A stretch of 12,004 nt of DNA, taken from positions 1-12,004 of the forward strand of contig JAJPEO010000398.1 of the NCBI GenBank assembly GCA_021166815.1. The letters are read 5' to 3'. Below the pieces are notes generated by a model. The model worked only from the letters and a program-made list of their open reading frames with translations. It had not been told where the DNA came from and did not search any database. Below are positions 1 to 7,820 of the stretch, piece by piece. A program made the translations under genes and the position numbers. Each line of letters starts with the position of its first letter. Position 1 is the stretch's first letter. The stretch is from Nocardioides sp. Lineage in GTDB: Bacteria > Actinomycetota > Actinomycetes > Propionibacteriales > Nocardioidaceae.

Positions 1-45
1 CCCCCCACCCGGCGCTCGGACTTGCGGGAACCCCGATCGGAGGGG

Positions 46-96
46 GGGTGTCCGGGCCGGGCGCGGCGGGGGTGACGGGGGCTGGTCCGGACACCC
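46..96. repeat. Inverted repeat downstream of acpP
   Basis: GGGTGTCCGG (46-55) is matched exactly by CCGGACACCC (87-96), a 10-bp inverted repeat. Two further pairs lie inside after one mismatch. It starts 13 nt past the acpP stop in the direction of minus-strand transcription, so the RNA could form a GC-rich hairpin. No T-tract follows on either strand, so a classic intrinsic terminator is not supported. It may attenuate or process the transcript before the expected fabF gene. A separate 12-bp perfect palindrome, CCGCGATCGCGG, lies at 95-106 and abuts the acpP stop. I see no other gene in 1-108. Confidence 0.4.
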
Positions 97-108
97 GCGA
101 TCGCGGTC

Positions 109-357
109 TCAGGCGGCGAGGGCGCGCTCGATGAAGGAGACGGCGTCACCGACGGTGCGCAGGTTCTTCACCTCGTCGTCGGGGATGCACACGCCGAACT
201 TCTCCTCGGCGGCGACGACCACCTCGACCATGGAGAGGGAGTCGACGTCGAGGTCGTCCACGAACGCCTTGTCCAGCTGGACCTCGTCGGTCTCGACGCC
301 GGCAACCTCGTTGACGATGTCGGCAAGGTCGGAGCGGATCTCTTCGGTGGTGGCCAT
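109..357 (-). CDS. acpP: Acyl carrier protein AcpP
   Basis: This 82-residue protein is the cytosolic acyl carrier of type II fatty-acid synthesis. It holds growing acyl chains as thioesters on a 4'-phosphopantetheine arm. The attachment motif DSL is visible at residues 39-41 with Ser40 as the modified serine, preceded by the acidic DDLDVD stretch and followed by the helix that binds partner enzymes. Length and overall acidity are typical of the family. An in-frame ATG 48 nt upstream (405) exists, but I chose the ATG at 357. It has AAAGGA six bases before it and gives the normal MATTEEI-type N-terminus. The gene lies 63 nt downstream of fabH and is probably cotranscribed with fabD and fabH. 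The ketosynthase fabF is expected next but would be outside the window. Confidence 0.96.
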   Translation of the reverse strand: MATTEEIRSDLADIVNEVAGVETDEVQLDKAFVDDLDVDSLSMVEVVVAAEEKFGVCIPDDEVKNLRTVGDAVSFIERALAA

Positions 358-363
358 GGGCCG

Positions 364-369
364 TCCTTT
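364..369 (-). promoter_or_regulatory. Ribosome binding site of acpP
   Basis: The minus strand reads AAAGGA here, six bases before the ATG at 357. It selects that start over the upstream in-frame ATG at 405. This independent strong site fits the high expression usually needed for acyl carrier protein. Confidence 0.7.
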
Positions 370-420
370 CTCTTTACTGGGGTCCTGGGATGAATCGTGG
401 TGCATGGAGATGGCGGGTCG

Positions 421-1434
421 TCAGGGGACGACGACCACCTGCGCGGCGTAGGACAGGCCTGCGCCGAAACCGATCAGCAGGGCGGTGTCGCCCGTGCGTG
501 CCTGGCCCTCGCGGATCATCCGGTCGAGGGCGAGTGGGACCGACGCCGCGGACGTGTTGCCCTGCTCGGCGATGTCGCGGGCGATGCGGACCGTGTCGGG
601 CAGGCGCATCGCGCGGGCCATCGCGTCGGTGATGCGCATGTTGGCCTGGTGGGGCACGAACACGTCGAGATCGGAGGGCGTCAGGCCCGCGACCTCCAGT
701 GCCCGGCTGGCCGTACGGGCCATCTCGAAGGAGGCCCACCGGAACACGGCGTTGCCCTCCATGGTGAGGGTGGGCATGCGGCCCGACCCCGGGAGCTCCG
801 GGGTGCCGACGACGTCGCGCCAGTCCTCGCGCTGCCGGATGAGGTCCTTGCGCTCGCCGTCGGAGCCCCAGACGACAGGTCCGATGCCCGGCTCGTCGCT
901 CGGGCCGACCACCACGGCCCCGGCGCCGTCGGCGAAGATGAACGCGGTGCCGCGGTCGGTCGGGTCGGTGATGTCGGAGAGGCGCTCGACGCCGATGACG
1001 AGCACGTGGCGCGAGCTGCCGGCGCGCACCTGGTCGGAGGCCAGGGCCAGGCCGTGGCAGAACCCGGCACAGGCCGCGGAGAGGTCGAAGGCAGCGGGGT
1101 GGTCGGCGCCGAGCTCGGCGGCGACCATCGGCGCGACTGCTGGTGTCTGCAGGAGGTGGCTGACCGTCGCCACGATGACGCAGTCGAGCTGGGAGGCCTC
1201 GATGCCGGCGTGGTCCAGCGCCTGGCGAGCGGCCGCGACGCTCATCATCTGCACCGTCTCGTCGGGGCCCGCGAAGCGGCGCTGGCGGATGCCCGAGCGC
1301 TGCTGGATCCACTCGTCGCTGGAGTCGATGGCCTCGACGACCTCAGAGTTCGGAACGATGCGCTCGGGCCGGTAGGAACCCACTCCCAGGATCCGGGCGT
1401 GGCCGAGCGTCGTGGTGTTCGTGAGAGCGGGCAT
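421..1434 (-). CDS. fabH: Beta-ketoacyl-ACP synthase III (FabH)
   Basis: This 337-residue enzyme condenses an acyl-CoA starter with malonyl-ACP to begin fatty-acid synthesis. In actinobacteria of this type the starters are often branched-chain acyl-CoAs, but that preference is inferred here. The thiolase-fold catalytic triad is complete: Cys122 in the AACAGF motif, His262 in PHQANMR and Asn293 in GNTSAA. The C-terminal GFGAGLSYA stretch is also typical. The ATG start shares one base with the TGA stop of the upstream fabD frame (TGATG at 1436-1432). With no strong Shine-Dalgarno sequence visible, translation is probably coupled to fabD. A much longer in-frame extension upstream, inside fabD, lacks family resemblance and is rejected. 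The partners are FabD, which makes malonyl-ACP, and AcpP, whose gene follows. Confidence 0.96.
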   Translation of the reverse strand: MPALTNTTTLGHARILGVGSYRPERIVPNSEVVEAIDSSDEWIQQRSGIRQRRFAGPDETVQMMSVAAARQALDHAGIEASQLDCVIVATVSHLLQTPAVAPMVAAELGADHPAAFDLSAACAGFCHGLALASDQVRAGSSRHVLVIGVERLSDITDPTDRGTAFIFADGAGAVVVGPSDEPGIGPVVWGSDGERKDLIRQREDWRDVVGTPELPGSGRMPTLTMEGNAVFRWASFEMARTASRALEVAGLTPSDLDVFVPHQANMRITDAMARAMRLPDTVRIARDIAEQGNTSAASVPLALDRMIREGQARTGDTALLIGFGAGLSYAAQVVVVP

Positions 1435-2624
1435 CAGGCGGCGCCCTGGGGGTGCAGACGCAGCAGCGGCTGGCCAGGGGCGACGAGGTCGCCGTCGTGC
1501 ACCAGCCACTCCACGATCGTCCCGCCGTGGGGCGCGGTGATGTGGGTGTGGTCGCGCAGGCTGACGACCTTGCCGATGGTCGAGCCCTCCGGCAGGACGT
1601 CGGCCGCGGCGGCCGCCTCGTCGACGTGGAAGGTCCCCTTCACCGGAGCGACCACCAGGCGCCACGTGGGCGACGTCGCCATGCTCGAGTCCTCACCGTG
1701 GCGCTCGCAGAAGGCGCGCGCGTCGTCGAGCTGGTCGGGCGTGGAGAGGGCGAACGTCTCGACGTCGCGGCCGCGGAAGTAGCGCTTGGCGATGCCGGTC
1801 AGCACGCCCGCCGGGGGCATCTCGAGGATGCCGGTCACGCCGAGGTCGGCCATCGTCTCGAGGCACAGGTCCCAGCGCACCGGGTGGGCGATCTGCCCCA
1901 CGATGCGCTGGAGCACCTCACGGCCGTCGTGGACGACCTTGCCGTCGCGGTTGGAGATGACGGGGGTGCGGGGGTCGTGCGTCGACACCGAGCGGGCCAG
2001 GGTCCGCATGCGGTCCACCGCCGGCTCCATGTGTGCGGTGTGGAAGGCGCCGGCGACGCTCAGCGGGGCGAGCCGCGCACGCGCCGGAGGCTCGGTCTGC
2101 AGGGCGGCGAGCTGCTCGGTGGTGCCGGCGGCGACGATCTGCCCGGGGCCGTTGTCGTTGGCCGGCGTGAGCCCGTGCCGCTCGAGCGTGGCGAGCACGT
2201 CCTCGCGCTCGCCGCCGAGCACGGCGGTCATGCCTGTCGCGGTCGCGCGAGCTGCGTCCGCCATCGCGGCGCCACGCTCGCGGACGAGCACCATGGCCTG
2301 CTCGGCCGTGAGGACCCGGGCGCCGACGGCGGCGGTCAGCTCGCCCACGCTGTGCCCGGCGACCCCGCCGATGCGCGCGAAGGCGTCGGCAGGGTGGGGG
2401 AAGAGAGCGAGGGCCGTGACCAGTCCGGAGGCCACGAGCAGCGGCTGCGCGATGCTGGTGTCGCGGATGGTGTCGGCGTCGGACTCCGTGCCGTGGTGGG
2501 CCAGGTCGATCCCCGCCACGGTGGAGAGCCACTCGATGCGATCAGCGAACGTCGGCTCCTCCAGCCAAGGGGCGAGGAAACCGGGGGTCTGGGCACCCTG
2601 ACCGGGCGCGACGATGACGAGCAC
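1434..2624 (-). CDS. fabD: Malonyl-CoA:ACP transacylase (FabD) with C-terminal biotinyl-like domain
   Basis: FabD moves malonyl groups from CoA to AcpP. From the GTG at 2624 the protein has 396 residues, about 80 more than a usual FabD of roughly 310. The transacylase part (about 1-310) shows the oxyanion loop GQGAQ (8-12), nucleophile Ser92 in GHSVGE, Arg117 for the malonyl carboxylate, and His195. The extension (about 319-396) resembles a biotinyl/lipoyl carrier domain: a TAPHGG turn (363-368), then a region like GDLVAPGQPLLRL (378-390). The modifiable lysine position is Arg357, so biotinylation is not expected. No frameshift separates the parts. A GTG at 2669 is an alternative start adding 15 residues, but alignment with the conserved LVIVAPGQG N-terminus favours 2624. 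It is the first gene of fabD-fabH-acpP and follows the regulator gene. Confidence 0.93.
   Translation of the reverse strand: MLVIVAPGQGAQTPGFLAPWLEEPTFADRIEWLSTVAGIDLAHHGTESDADTIRDTSIAQPLLVASGLVTALALFPHPADAFARIGGVAGHSVGELTAAVGARVLTAEQAMVLVRERGAAMADAARATATGMTAVLGGEREDVLATLERHGLTPANDNGPGQIVAAGTTEQLAALQTEPPARARLAPLSVAGAFHTAHMEPAVDRMRTLARSVSTHDPRTPVISNRDGKVVHDGREVLQRIVGQIAHPVRWDLCLETMADLGVTGILEMPPAGVLTGIAKRYFRGRDVETFALSTPDQLDDARAFCERHGEDSSMATSPTWRLVVAPVKGTFHVDEAAAAADVLPEGSTIGKVVSLRDHTHITAPHGGTIVEWLVHDGDLVAPGQPLLRLHPQGAA
1690..1695 (-). promoter_or_regulatory. Candidate internal ribosome binding site within fabD
   Basis: The minus strand reads TGAGGA here, followed after seven bases by an in-frame ATG (1682-1680, Met315 of FabD). 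Strength and spacing match a genuine start site, and the ATG lies exactly at the junction between transacylase and biotinyl-like domain. It could allow a free 82-residue domain to be made in addition to the fusion. It could also be a relic of a once separate gene, or chance. Confidence 0.4.
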
Positions 2625-2689
2625 GGAACCACTGTGCCCGTCCGACACCGCCGTCAGAGGCGCTGGCACGGACGAAAGTGCGCCAGTGA

Positions 2690-2712
2690 ACTTTGTCGGG
2701 TTCCTACAAAGT
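2690..2712. promoter_or_regulatory. Candidate FasR operator upstream of fabD
   Basis: ACTTTGT (2690-2696) and ACAAAGT (2706-2712) form a perfect 7-bp inverted repeat with a 9-bp spacer. It lies 66 bp upstream of the chosen fabD start. One arm covers the last codons and the TAG stop of the regulator gene. The lower GC content stands out in this region. FasR-type regulators are known in Streptomyces to bind directly before fabD and activate the operon, so this is the natural candidate site. The assignment to this regulator is inference. Confidence 0.5.
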
Positions 2713-3897
2713 CTGGGCCTGGTGGGCCGCAGCGTCCTGCTGGCGGCCGAGCACCAGCGCGAGCTGGAGCGTGAACGCGTCGCGCGGCAGGGTGGGCGTA
2801 CGCCCGGTGAGGTCGGCCACCTGCCGCAACCGGTAGCGCACGGTGTTGGGGTGGACGAACAGGCTTCGTGCCGTCGCCTCGACCGAGGCGCCCTGGTCGA
2901 ACCAGGTCGACAGGGTCTCGAGCATGGCGCCGCGTGCGTCGAGCAGCGGCTGGTAGACGTCGTGCAGCAGCTCGTCGCGAGCGTCCGGATCTCCGTTGAG
3001 CGCGCGCTCGGCCAGGAGGTCGCGGCTCGTCACGGGGCGCGGCGCCGCCGGCCAGCCGGAGGCGGCGCGGTAGCCGCTCAACGCGGCTGTCGCCGAGGCG
3101 TGGGCTCGTGGCAACGAGGTGGCCACCGGTCCCACGACCACCGGACCGTCCGCGAAGTGCTCCACGACAGCCGTGGCAGCGCGCTCCGGGTCGACCACGC
3201 CGCCCAGCACCACGACCAGGAGGTCTCCCTGCGTCGCACAGAGGGCTTCGAGGCGGGCAGCCCGGGCGGCTCGGCGTACGGCAGCGAAGACGTCGACCTC
3301 AGAGCGGCTCGGGGGGACACCCCCCAGCACCACGACCACGCCGTCGTGGCCGCCCCAGCCCAGGGCACTGGCACGCGACAGGACGGTCTCGTCGGGCTCG
3401 GAGCGCACCACGGCGTCGACCACGAGGGCCTCGAGACGGGCGTCCCAGGCTCCGCGTGCCTCCGCCGCGCGGGCGTAGACCTCGGCGGTGGCGAAGGCCA
3501 CCTCACGGCTGTAGCGCAGCACGGCGTCGTGCACCGCGGCGGCGTCCTCGGCGCCGAGCAGGTCGTCGATGTTGCTCTCCACGACCTCGATGCTCAGCCG
3601 GATCAGCTCCACGGTCTGCTGCAGGCTGATCACCCCGGCGAGCTCGCGGGGAGCGGCGCCGAAGACCGCTCCGGCGAGCGGGTGCGGGTCGGGGGCGTGT
3701 GCGCCCGGCTCGGAGTCGTACCAGTCGACGAACCCCCTGATGCCGGCCTGGACGATCAGTCCCACCCAGGAGCGCTCCTGTGCGCTGAGCCCGCTGAACC
3801 ACGGCAGGTCCGTGGCCATGCGGGCCGTCGCGGCGGTGCTCAGGGCGCCGGTCGCGCCACGCAGGGCCTCCGCGGCGCGGCGGGCAGGGGGAGCCAT
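2704..3897 (-). CDS. fasR: PucR-family transcriptional regulator, FasR-like
   Basis: This 397-residue cytosolic protein has the layout of PucR/CdaR-type regulators, with a long sensory N-terminal region and a C-terminal helix-turn-helix. The recognition segment (about residues 337-365) contains the typical FVHPNTVRYRL sequence at 347-357. The central part (about 155-290) has repeated hydrophobic strands such as VVVVLGG and fits the GGDEF-like fold of the family. Its place directly before fabD matches SCO2386 (FasR), an activator of the fab operon, and Rv2242 of mycobacteria. I therefore infer control of fabD-fabH-acpP in response to an acyl-thioester or related signal. I chose the ATG at 3897. 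Upstream in-frame codons to 4011 run through the divergent promoter region. No Shine-Dalgarno sequence precedes it, so a leaderless mRNA is possible. Confidence 0.88.
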   Translation of the reverse strand: MAPPARRAAEALRGATGALSTAATARMATDLPWFSGLSAQERSWVGLIVQAGIRGFVDWYDSEPGAHAPDPHPLAGAVFGAAPRELAGVISLQQTVELIRLSIEVVESNIDDLLGAEDAAAVHDAVLRYSREVAFATAEVYARAAEARGAWDARLEALVVDAVVRSEPDETVLSRASALGWGGHDGVVVVLGGVPPSRSEVDVFAAVRRAARAARLEALCATQGDLLVVVLGGVVDPERAATAVVEHFADGPVVVGPVATSLPRAHASATAALSGYRAASGWPAAPRPVTSRDLLAERALNGDPDARDELLHDVYQPLLDARGAMLETLSTWFDQGASVEATARSLFVHPNTVRYRLRQVADLTGRTPTLPRDAFTLQLALVLGRQQDAAAHQAQTL

Positions 3898-3903
3898 AGG
3901 CGC

Positions 3904-3909
3904 AGCGTA
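3904..3909 (-). promoter_or_regulatory. Possible -10 box for leaderless fasR transcript
   Basis: The minus strand reads TACGCT, matching the TANNNT pattern, six bases before the ATG at 3897. A transcript from this box would start at or very near the A of the start codon. That fits the absence of a ribosome binding site. No convincing -35 box was found, so this is tentative. Confidence 0.3.
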
Positions 3910-3928
3910 GTCGAGGCAGCGGAGGTCA

Positions 3929-3977
3929 CGATTCGGGCGTCCTGGGCGACTGAATGGGCCGGTACTGCCCCGAATCG
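3929..3977. repeat. Inverted repeat between fasR and the divergent hydrolase gene
   Basis: CGATTCGGG (3929-3937) is matched exactly by CCCGAATCG (3969-3977), a 9-bp inverted repeat whose arms are 40 bp apart centre to centre, close to four helical turns. It lies within the 128-bp divergent region 3898-4025. Related GAAT-containing words occur at about 3950-3961 and 3991-3999. The placement suggests paired binding sites for a regulator of one or both genes, possibly FasR itself. Confidence 0.4.
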
Positions 3978-4014
3978 GAAGCCGTTCTGGTTGAATCCGG
4001 TCCCTGACCATCCC

Positions 4015-4020
4015 GGAGGT
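4015..4020 (+). promoter_or_regulatory. Ribosome binding site of the alpha/beta hydrolase gene
   Basis: GGAGGT stands five bases before the GTG at 4026. It fixes that GTG as the start, since the next in-frame ATG lies about 20 codons inside the fold. Confidence 0.75.
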
Positions 4021-4025
4021 GTCCC

Positions 4026-5009
4026 GTGCGTCGCCCGAGCGCTGACCTGCAGCACGTCGTCCTGAACGGACACAGGAGGGCCTTCGTCATGAGGGGCCGG
4101 GGTCCGGCGCTGCTGCTGCTCCACGGACTCGGGTGCGACCACACCACCTGGGAGCCCGTCATCGACTCGCTGGCGCGCGACTTCACCGTCATCGCGCCCG
4201 ACCTGCTCGGCCACGGTGCCTCGGACAAGCCGCGCGCCGACTACAGCGTCGGCGGCTACGCCAACGGCATGCGCGACCTGCTCACGGTCCTCGGCGTCGA
4301 GCGGGCGACCGTGGTCGGCCACAGCTTCGGTGGGGGCGTGGCCATGCAGTTCGCCTACCAGTACCCCGAGCGCACCGAGCGCCTCGTCCTGGTGGCCTCC
4401 GGGGGCTTGGGCCCCGAGGTCACCCCGGCGATCCGGGCGATCACCGTGCCGGGCTTCCACCAGCTGATGGGGCTGCTCACGCTGCCCGGCGTACGGCACC
4501 TGAACGGCGCGGTCCTGCGCACCCTCGCGGCCTCCGGGTGCGTGAGCCTGCGCGACCTCGACGAGGTCGCCGACATCTACGACTCCTTCGCCGACCCGCA
4601 CGCCCGCTCGGCGATCCGCCACGTGGTGCGCGCCGTGGTCGACTGGAGGGGCCAGGTCGTGACCATGTCCGATCGCGCCTACCTCACCGAGGCCATGCCC
4701 ATGTGCGTGGTCTGGGGCGCCGAGGACCTCGTCATCCCCGCCCGCCACGCGCGCAACGCCGAGGCGCTGGCGCCCGGGGCGAGGGTCGAGATCATCCCGA
4801 ACGCGGGCCACTTCCCCCACAGGGACCACCCGCAGCGCTTCGTGAAGATCGTGCGCGACTTCGTCCGCACCACCGAGCCCGCGGTCCACGACCCCGACCG
4901 CTGGCGCGAGCTGCTTCACCGGGGCGGCCGCGTGCGTCCCGACCAGGCCGAGGCGGGGGACGCCCCGGTGGCCCCGGTGCACGCCATGCCGCGCGCAGCC
5001 GGGGCCTGA
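4026..5009 (+). CDS. Alpha/beta hydrolase
   Basis: This 327-residue protein has an alpha/beta hydrolase fold with a complete catalytic triad. The oxyanion motif LLHGLG is at 32-36, nucleophile Ser100 lies in GHSFGG, Asp234 in WGAEDLVIP and His262 in NAGHFPH. A lid region lies at about 135-215. The last 40 or so residues are a charged, Pro/Ala-rich tail outside the fold. There is no signal peptide, so it should be cytosolic. The substrate cannot be read from sequence. Esterase, lipase, thioesterase and C-C hydrolase activities are all possible. The location between the fatty-acid regulator and aceE suggests a lipid or acyl-thioester substrate, but that is inference. It is transcribed away from fasR and ends 9 nt from aceE, which converges on it. 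Confidence 0.9.
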   Translation: MRRPSADLQHVVLNGHRRAFVMRGRGPALLLLHGLGCDHTTWEPVIDSLARDFTVIAPDLLGHGASDKPRADYSVGGYANGMRDLLTVLGVERATVVGHSFGGGVAMQFAYQYPERTERLVLVASGGLGPEVTPAIRAITVPGFHQLMGLLTLPGVRHLNGAVLRTLAASGCVSLRDLDEVADIYDSFADPHARSAIRHVVRAVVDWRGQVVTMSDRAYLTEAMPMCVVWGAEDLVIPARHARNAEALAPGARVEIIPNAGHFPHRDHPQRFVKIVRDFVRTTEPAVHDPDRWRELLHRGGRVRPDQAEAGDAPVAPVHAMPRAAGA

Positions 5010-5024
5010 CCGGAGACGTCAGGC
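5004..5024. terminator. Hairpin shared by converging stop codons
   Basis: GCCTGAC (5004-5010) and GTCAGGC (5018-5024) form a perfect 7-bp stem with a 7-nt loop. The TGA of the hydrolase gene (5007-5009) lies in one arm and the TGA of aceE (5019-5021, minus strand) in the other. It could act on both converging transcripts. No T-tract follows on either side, so termination efficiency is uncertain. Confidence 0.35.
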
Positions 5025-7808
5025 GTCGCCGCCCTCCTGGGGGACGCCCTGCACGGCCGTGGGGTCGTCGATCCGGTAGCGGTCGAACGCCTCCTTGACC
5101 TTCTCGCGCGGGACCTCGCCGGCGTCGGCCAACGCCTGGAGGGCCTGGACGACGACGCTCTCGGCGTCGATGTGGAAGTAGCGGCGAGCGGCGGCGCGGG
5201 TGTCGGAGAAGCCGAATCCGTCGGCGCCCAGCACCCGGTAGTCGCCGGGGACCCAGCGGGCGATCTGGAGCGGGACTGCGCACATGTAGTCCGACACCGC
5301 CACGACGGGTCCGGGGGCCTCGGCGAGGCGCTCGGCGACGTAGGGACGACGGGCCTGGTCGGCAGGGTGGAGGAGGTTCCACTCCTCGGTGGCCACGCCG
5401 TCGCGGGCGAGCTCGTTCCACGACGTCACCGACCACGTGTCCGCGCGGACGCCCCAGTCGTCGGCGAGGAGCTGGGCTGCCTTCTCCACCCACGGGAACC
5501 CCACGCCCGAGGCGAGCAGCTGGACCCGGGGGCCCTCGCCCTCGGCGCCCTGCACGCGGTAGATGCCGCGCAGGAGGCCTTCGACGTCGAGGTCCTCGGG
5601 CTCGGCGGGGTGGCTGATCGGCTCGTTGTAGACGGTGATGTAGAAGACCACGTCCTCGCCCTGGCCGTTCGGGCCACCGGTGCCGTACATCCGCTCGAGG
5701 CCGCTGCGCATGATGTGGCCGACCTCGTAGGCGAAGGCCGGGTCGTAGTGGACGACGGCCGGGTTGCTCTGGGCCAGCAGCGGGGAGTGGCCGTCGGCGT
5801 GCTGGAGCCCTTCGCCCGTCAGCGTGGTGCGACCTGCCGTGGCGCCGATGAGGAAGCCGCGAGCCATCTGGTCGGCCATCGCCCAGATGGAGTCACCCGT
5901 GCGCTGGAACCCGAACATCGAGTAGAAGATGAAGAACGGGATCGTGTGCTCGCCGTGCGTGGAGTACGCCGAGCCCGCCGCGGTCGCCGAGGCCATGCCG
6001 CCCGCCTCGGAGATGCCCTCGTGCAGCATCTGGCCGGCCTTGTCCTCGCGCCACTTCAGCAGCAGCTTGCGGTCGACCGACTCGTAGAGCTGGCCCGCCG
6101 GGTTGTAGATCTTGGCCGTCGGGAACATCGCGTCCATGCCGAAGGTCCGGAACTCGTCGGGCGCGATCGGGACGATCCTGTTGCCGATGCCCGGGTGCTT
6201 CATCCAGTCCTTGAGCAGGCGGACCAGCGCCATGGTGGTGGCGATCTTGTTCTTGCCCGAGCCCTGCTTGAGCTCGGCGTAGACGTCGTCGCCCGGCAGC
6301 TCGAGGTTCTTCGAGCGCACCACGCGCCGGGGCAGCGAACCGCCGAGCTTGGCGCGGCGCTCGAGCATGTACTGGATCTCGGGGGAGTCCTTGCCCGGGT
6401 GGTAGAACGGCGCGCCACCGGTGCGGTCGTAGCTCTCCTCGAGCTCGCGGTCGCTGATCGGCAGGCGGAGCCGGTCGCGGTACTTCTTGAGGTCGGCCAT
6501 CGTCAGCTTCTTCATCTGGTGGGTCGCGTTGCGACCCTCCAGGGCGTCGATGGTCCAGCCCTTGATGGTGTGGGCCAGGATCACCGTCGGCTGGCCGACG
6601 TGCTTGGTGGCGGCGTCGAAGGCGGCGTACACCTTGCGGTAGTCGTGACCGCCACGCGGGAGCTTCTCGATCTGGCGGTCGCTCATGTGCTCGACCATCG
6701 CCCGCAGCCGCGGGTCGGCGCCGAAGAAGTGCTCGCGGTTGTAGGCGCCGTCCTCGACCGAGAAGGTCTGGAAGGCGCCGTCGGGGGTGCTGTTCATCTG
6801 GTTGACGAGGACGCCGTCGACGTCACGGGCGAGCAGCTCGTCCCACTCGCGGCCCCAGACCACCTTGATGACGTTCCAGCCGGCTCCGCGGAAGACGGCC
6901 TCGAGCTCCTGGATGATCTTGCCGTTGCCGCGCACCGGGCCGTCGAGCTGCTGGAGGTTGCAGTTGATGACGAAGGTGAGGTTGTCGAGCTCCTCGCGCG
7001 GCGGCAGGGAGATGGCGCCCAGGGACTCCGGCTCGCCCATCTCGCCGTCGCCCAGGAAGGCCCACACGTGCTGCTGGGAGGTGTCCTTGATGCCGCGGTT
7101 CTGCAGGTACTTGTTGAACCGGGCCTGGTAGATCGCGTTGATCGCGGTGAGGCCCATCGAGACGGTGGGGAACTCCCAGAACTCCGGCATGAGCCGGGGG
7201 TGGGGGTACGACGGGAGGCCCTGGCCGGAACCGTGCTGCACGTCCTGGCGGAAGCGGTAGAGCTGCTCCTCCGAGAGCCGGCCCTCGAGGAAGGCGCGGG
7301 CGTAGATGCCGGGGGAGGCGTGGCCCTGGATGTAGACCTGGTCGCCGCCACCGGGGTGGTCCTTGCCGCGGAAGAAGTGGTTGAAGCCGACCTCGTACAG
7401 GCTCGCGGCGGACTGGTAGGTCGCGATGTGACCGCCGAGCTCGAGGCCCTTGCGGTTGGCGCTGGACACCATCACCGCGGCGTTCCAGCGGATGAACTGA
7501 CGGATCCGCCGCTCGGTCTCCTCGTCGCCGGGGAACCACGGCTCGCGCTCGGGCGGGATCGTGTTGATGTAGTCGGTCGAGCGCAGGGCGGGTACGCCGA
7601 CCTGCTTCTCGCGGGCGCGCTCGAGGAGACGGAGCATGACGTACCGGGCCCGGTCGCGACCGCGGCCCTGGATCATCGCGTCGAAGGACTCCAGCCACTC
7701 GGTGGTCTCTTCGGGATCGATGTCCGGCAGCTGGGTCGGGAGCCCCTCGTGGATCACGCTGGAGCGGGGGTTCGTGCTGGTCTCTCGGGTCGTCTCGGCG
7801 TCACTCAC
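5019..7808 (-). CDS. aceE: Pyruvate dehydrogenase E1 component, homodimeric type (AceE)
   Basis: AceE is the thiamine-diphosphate-dependent subunit that decarboxylates pyruvate and passes the acetyl group to the lipoyl arm of E2, yielding acetyl-CoA. The 929-residue length is normal. The ThDP motif starts at GDGEMGEP (253-260) and ends at NCN (282-284). The flexible active-site loop around His430 (NATHQMKK) corresponds to the catalytic His407 of E. coli. The activating glutamate is probably Glu601 in GISEAGG. The start is the GTG at 7808, with AAGGG directly before it, closer than usual. No better in-frame start exists and the N-terminus fits the family. E2 and E3 genes are not in this window. 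It is monocistronic here, with its own promoter region shared with the divergent DUF3052 gene. It supplies the precursor used by the fab genes nearby. Confidence 0.97.
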   Translation of the reverse strand: MSDAETTRETSTNPRSSVIHEGLPTQLPDIDPEETTEWLESFDAMIQGRGRDRARYVMLRLLERAREKQVGVPALRSTDYINTIPPEREPWFPGDEETERRIRQFIRWNAAVMVSSANRKGLELGGHIATYQSAASLYEVGFNHFFRGKDHPGGGDQVYIQGHASPGIYARAFLEGRLSEEQLYRFRQDVQHGSGQGLPSYPHPRLMPEFWEFPTVSMGLTAINAIYQARFNKYLQNRGIKDTSQQHVWAFLGDGEMGEPESLGAISLPPREELDNLTFVINCNLQQLDGPVRGNGKIIQELEAVFRGAGWNVIKVVWGREWDELLARDVDGVLVNQMNSTPDGAFQTFSVEDGAYNREHFFGADPRLRAMVEHMSDRQIEKLPRGGHDYRKVYAAFDAATKHVGQPTVILAHTIKGWTIDALEGRNATHQMKKLTMADLKKYRDRLRLPISDRELEESYDRTGGAPFYHPGKDSPEIQYMLERRAKLGGSLPRRVVRSKNLELPGDDVYAELKQGSGKNKIATTMALVRLLKDWMKHPGIGNRIVPIAPDEFRTFGMDAMFPTAKIYNPAGQLYESVDRKLLLKWREDKAGQMLHEGISEAGGMASATAAGSAYSTHGEHTIPFFIFYSMFGFQRTGDSIWAMADQMARGFLIGATAGRTTLTGEGLQHADGHSPLLAQSNPAVVHYDPAFAYEVGHIMRSGLERMYGTGGPNGQGEDVVFYITVYNEPISHPAEPEDLDVEGLLRGIYRVQGAEGEGPRVQLLASGVGFPWVEKAAQLLADDWGVRADTWSVTSWNELARDGVATEEWNLLHPADQARRPYVAERLAEAPGPVVAVSDYMCAVPLQIARWVPGDYRVLGADGFGFSDTRAAARRYFHIDAESVVVQALQALADAGEVPREKVKEAFDRYRIDDPTAVQGVPQEGGDA

Positions 7809-7820
7809 CCCTTCATCGTG

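Noticed and set aside
1434..2624. FabD extension as a functional biotin carboxyl carrier
   Set aside because: The lysine required for biotinylation is replaced by Arg357 and no lysine lies next to it, so conventional biotinylation is not expected.
1452..2774. 440-codon plus-strand frame opposite fabD
   Set aside because: Low-complexity Arg/His/Gly/Val translation with no recognisable domain. FabD motifs on the minus strand explain the region.
2614..4065. 483-codon plus-strand frame opposite fasR
   Set aside because: It overlaps fabD's start, the whole regulator gene and the hydrolase start. The translation has no domain, whereas the regulator has a clear helix-turn-helix.
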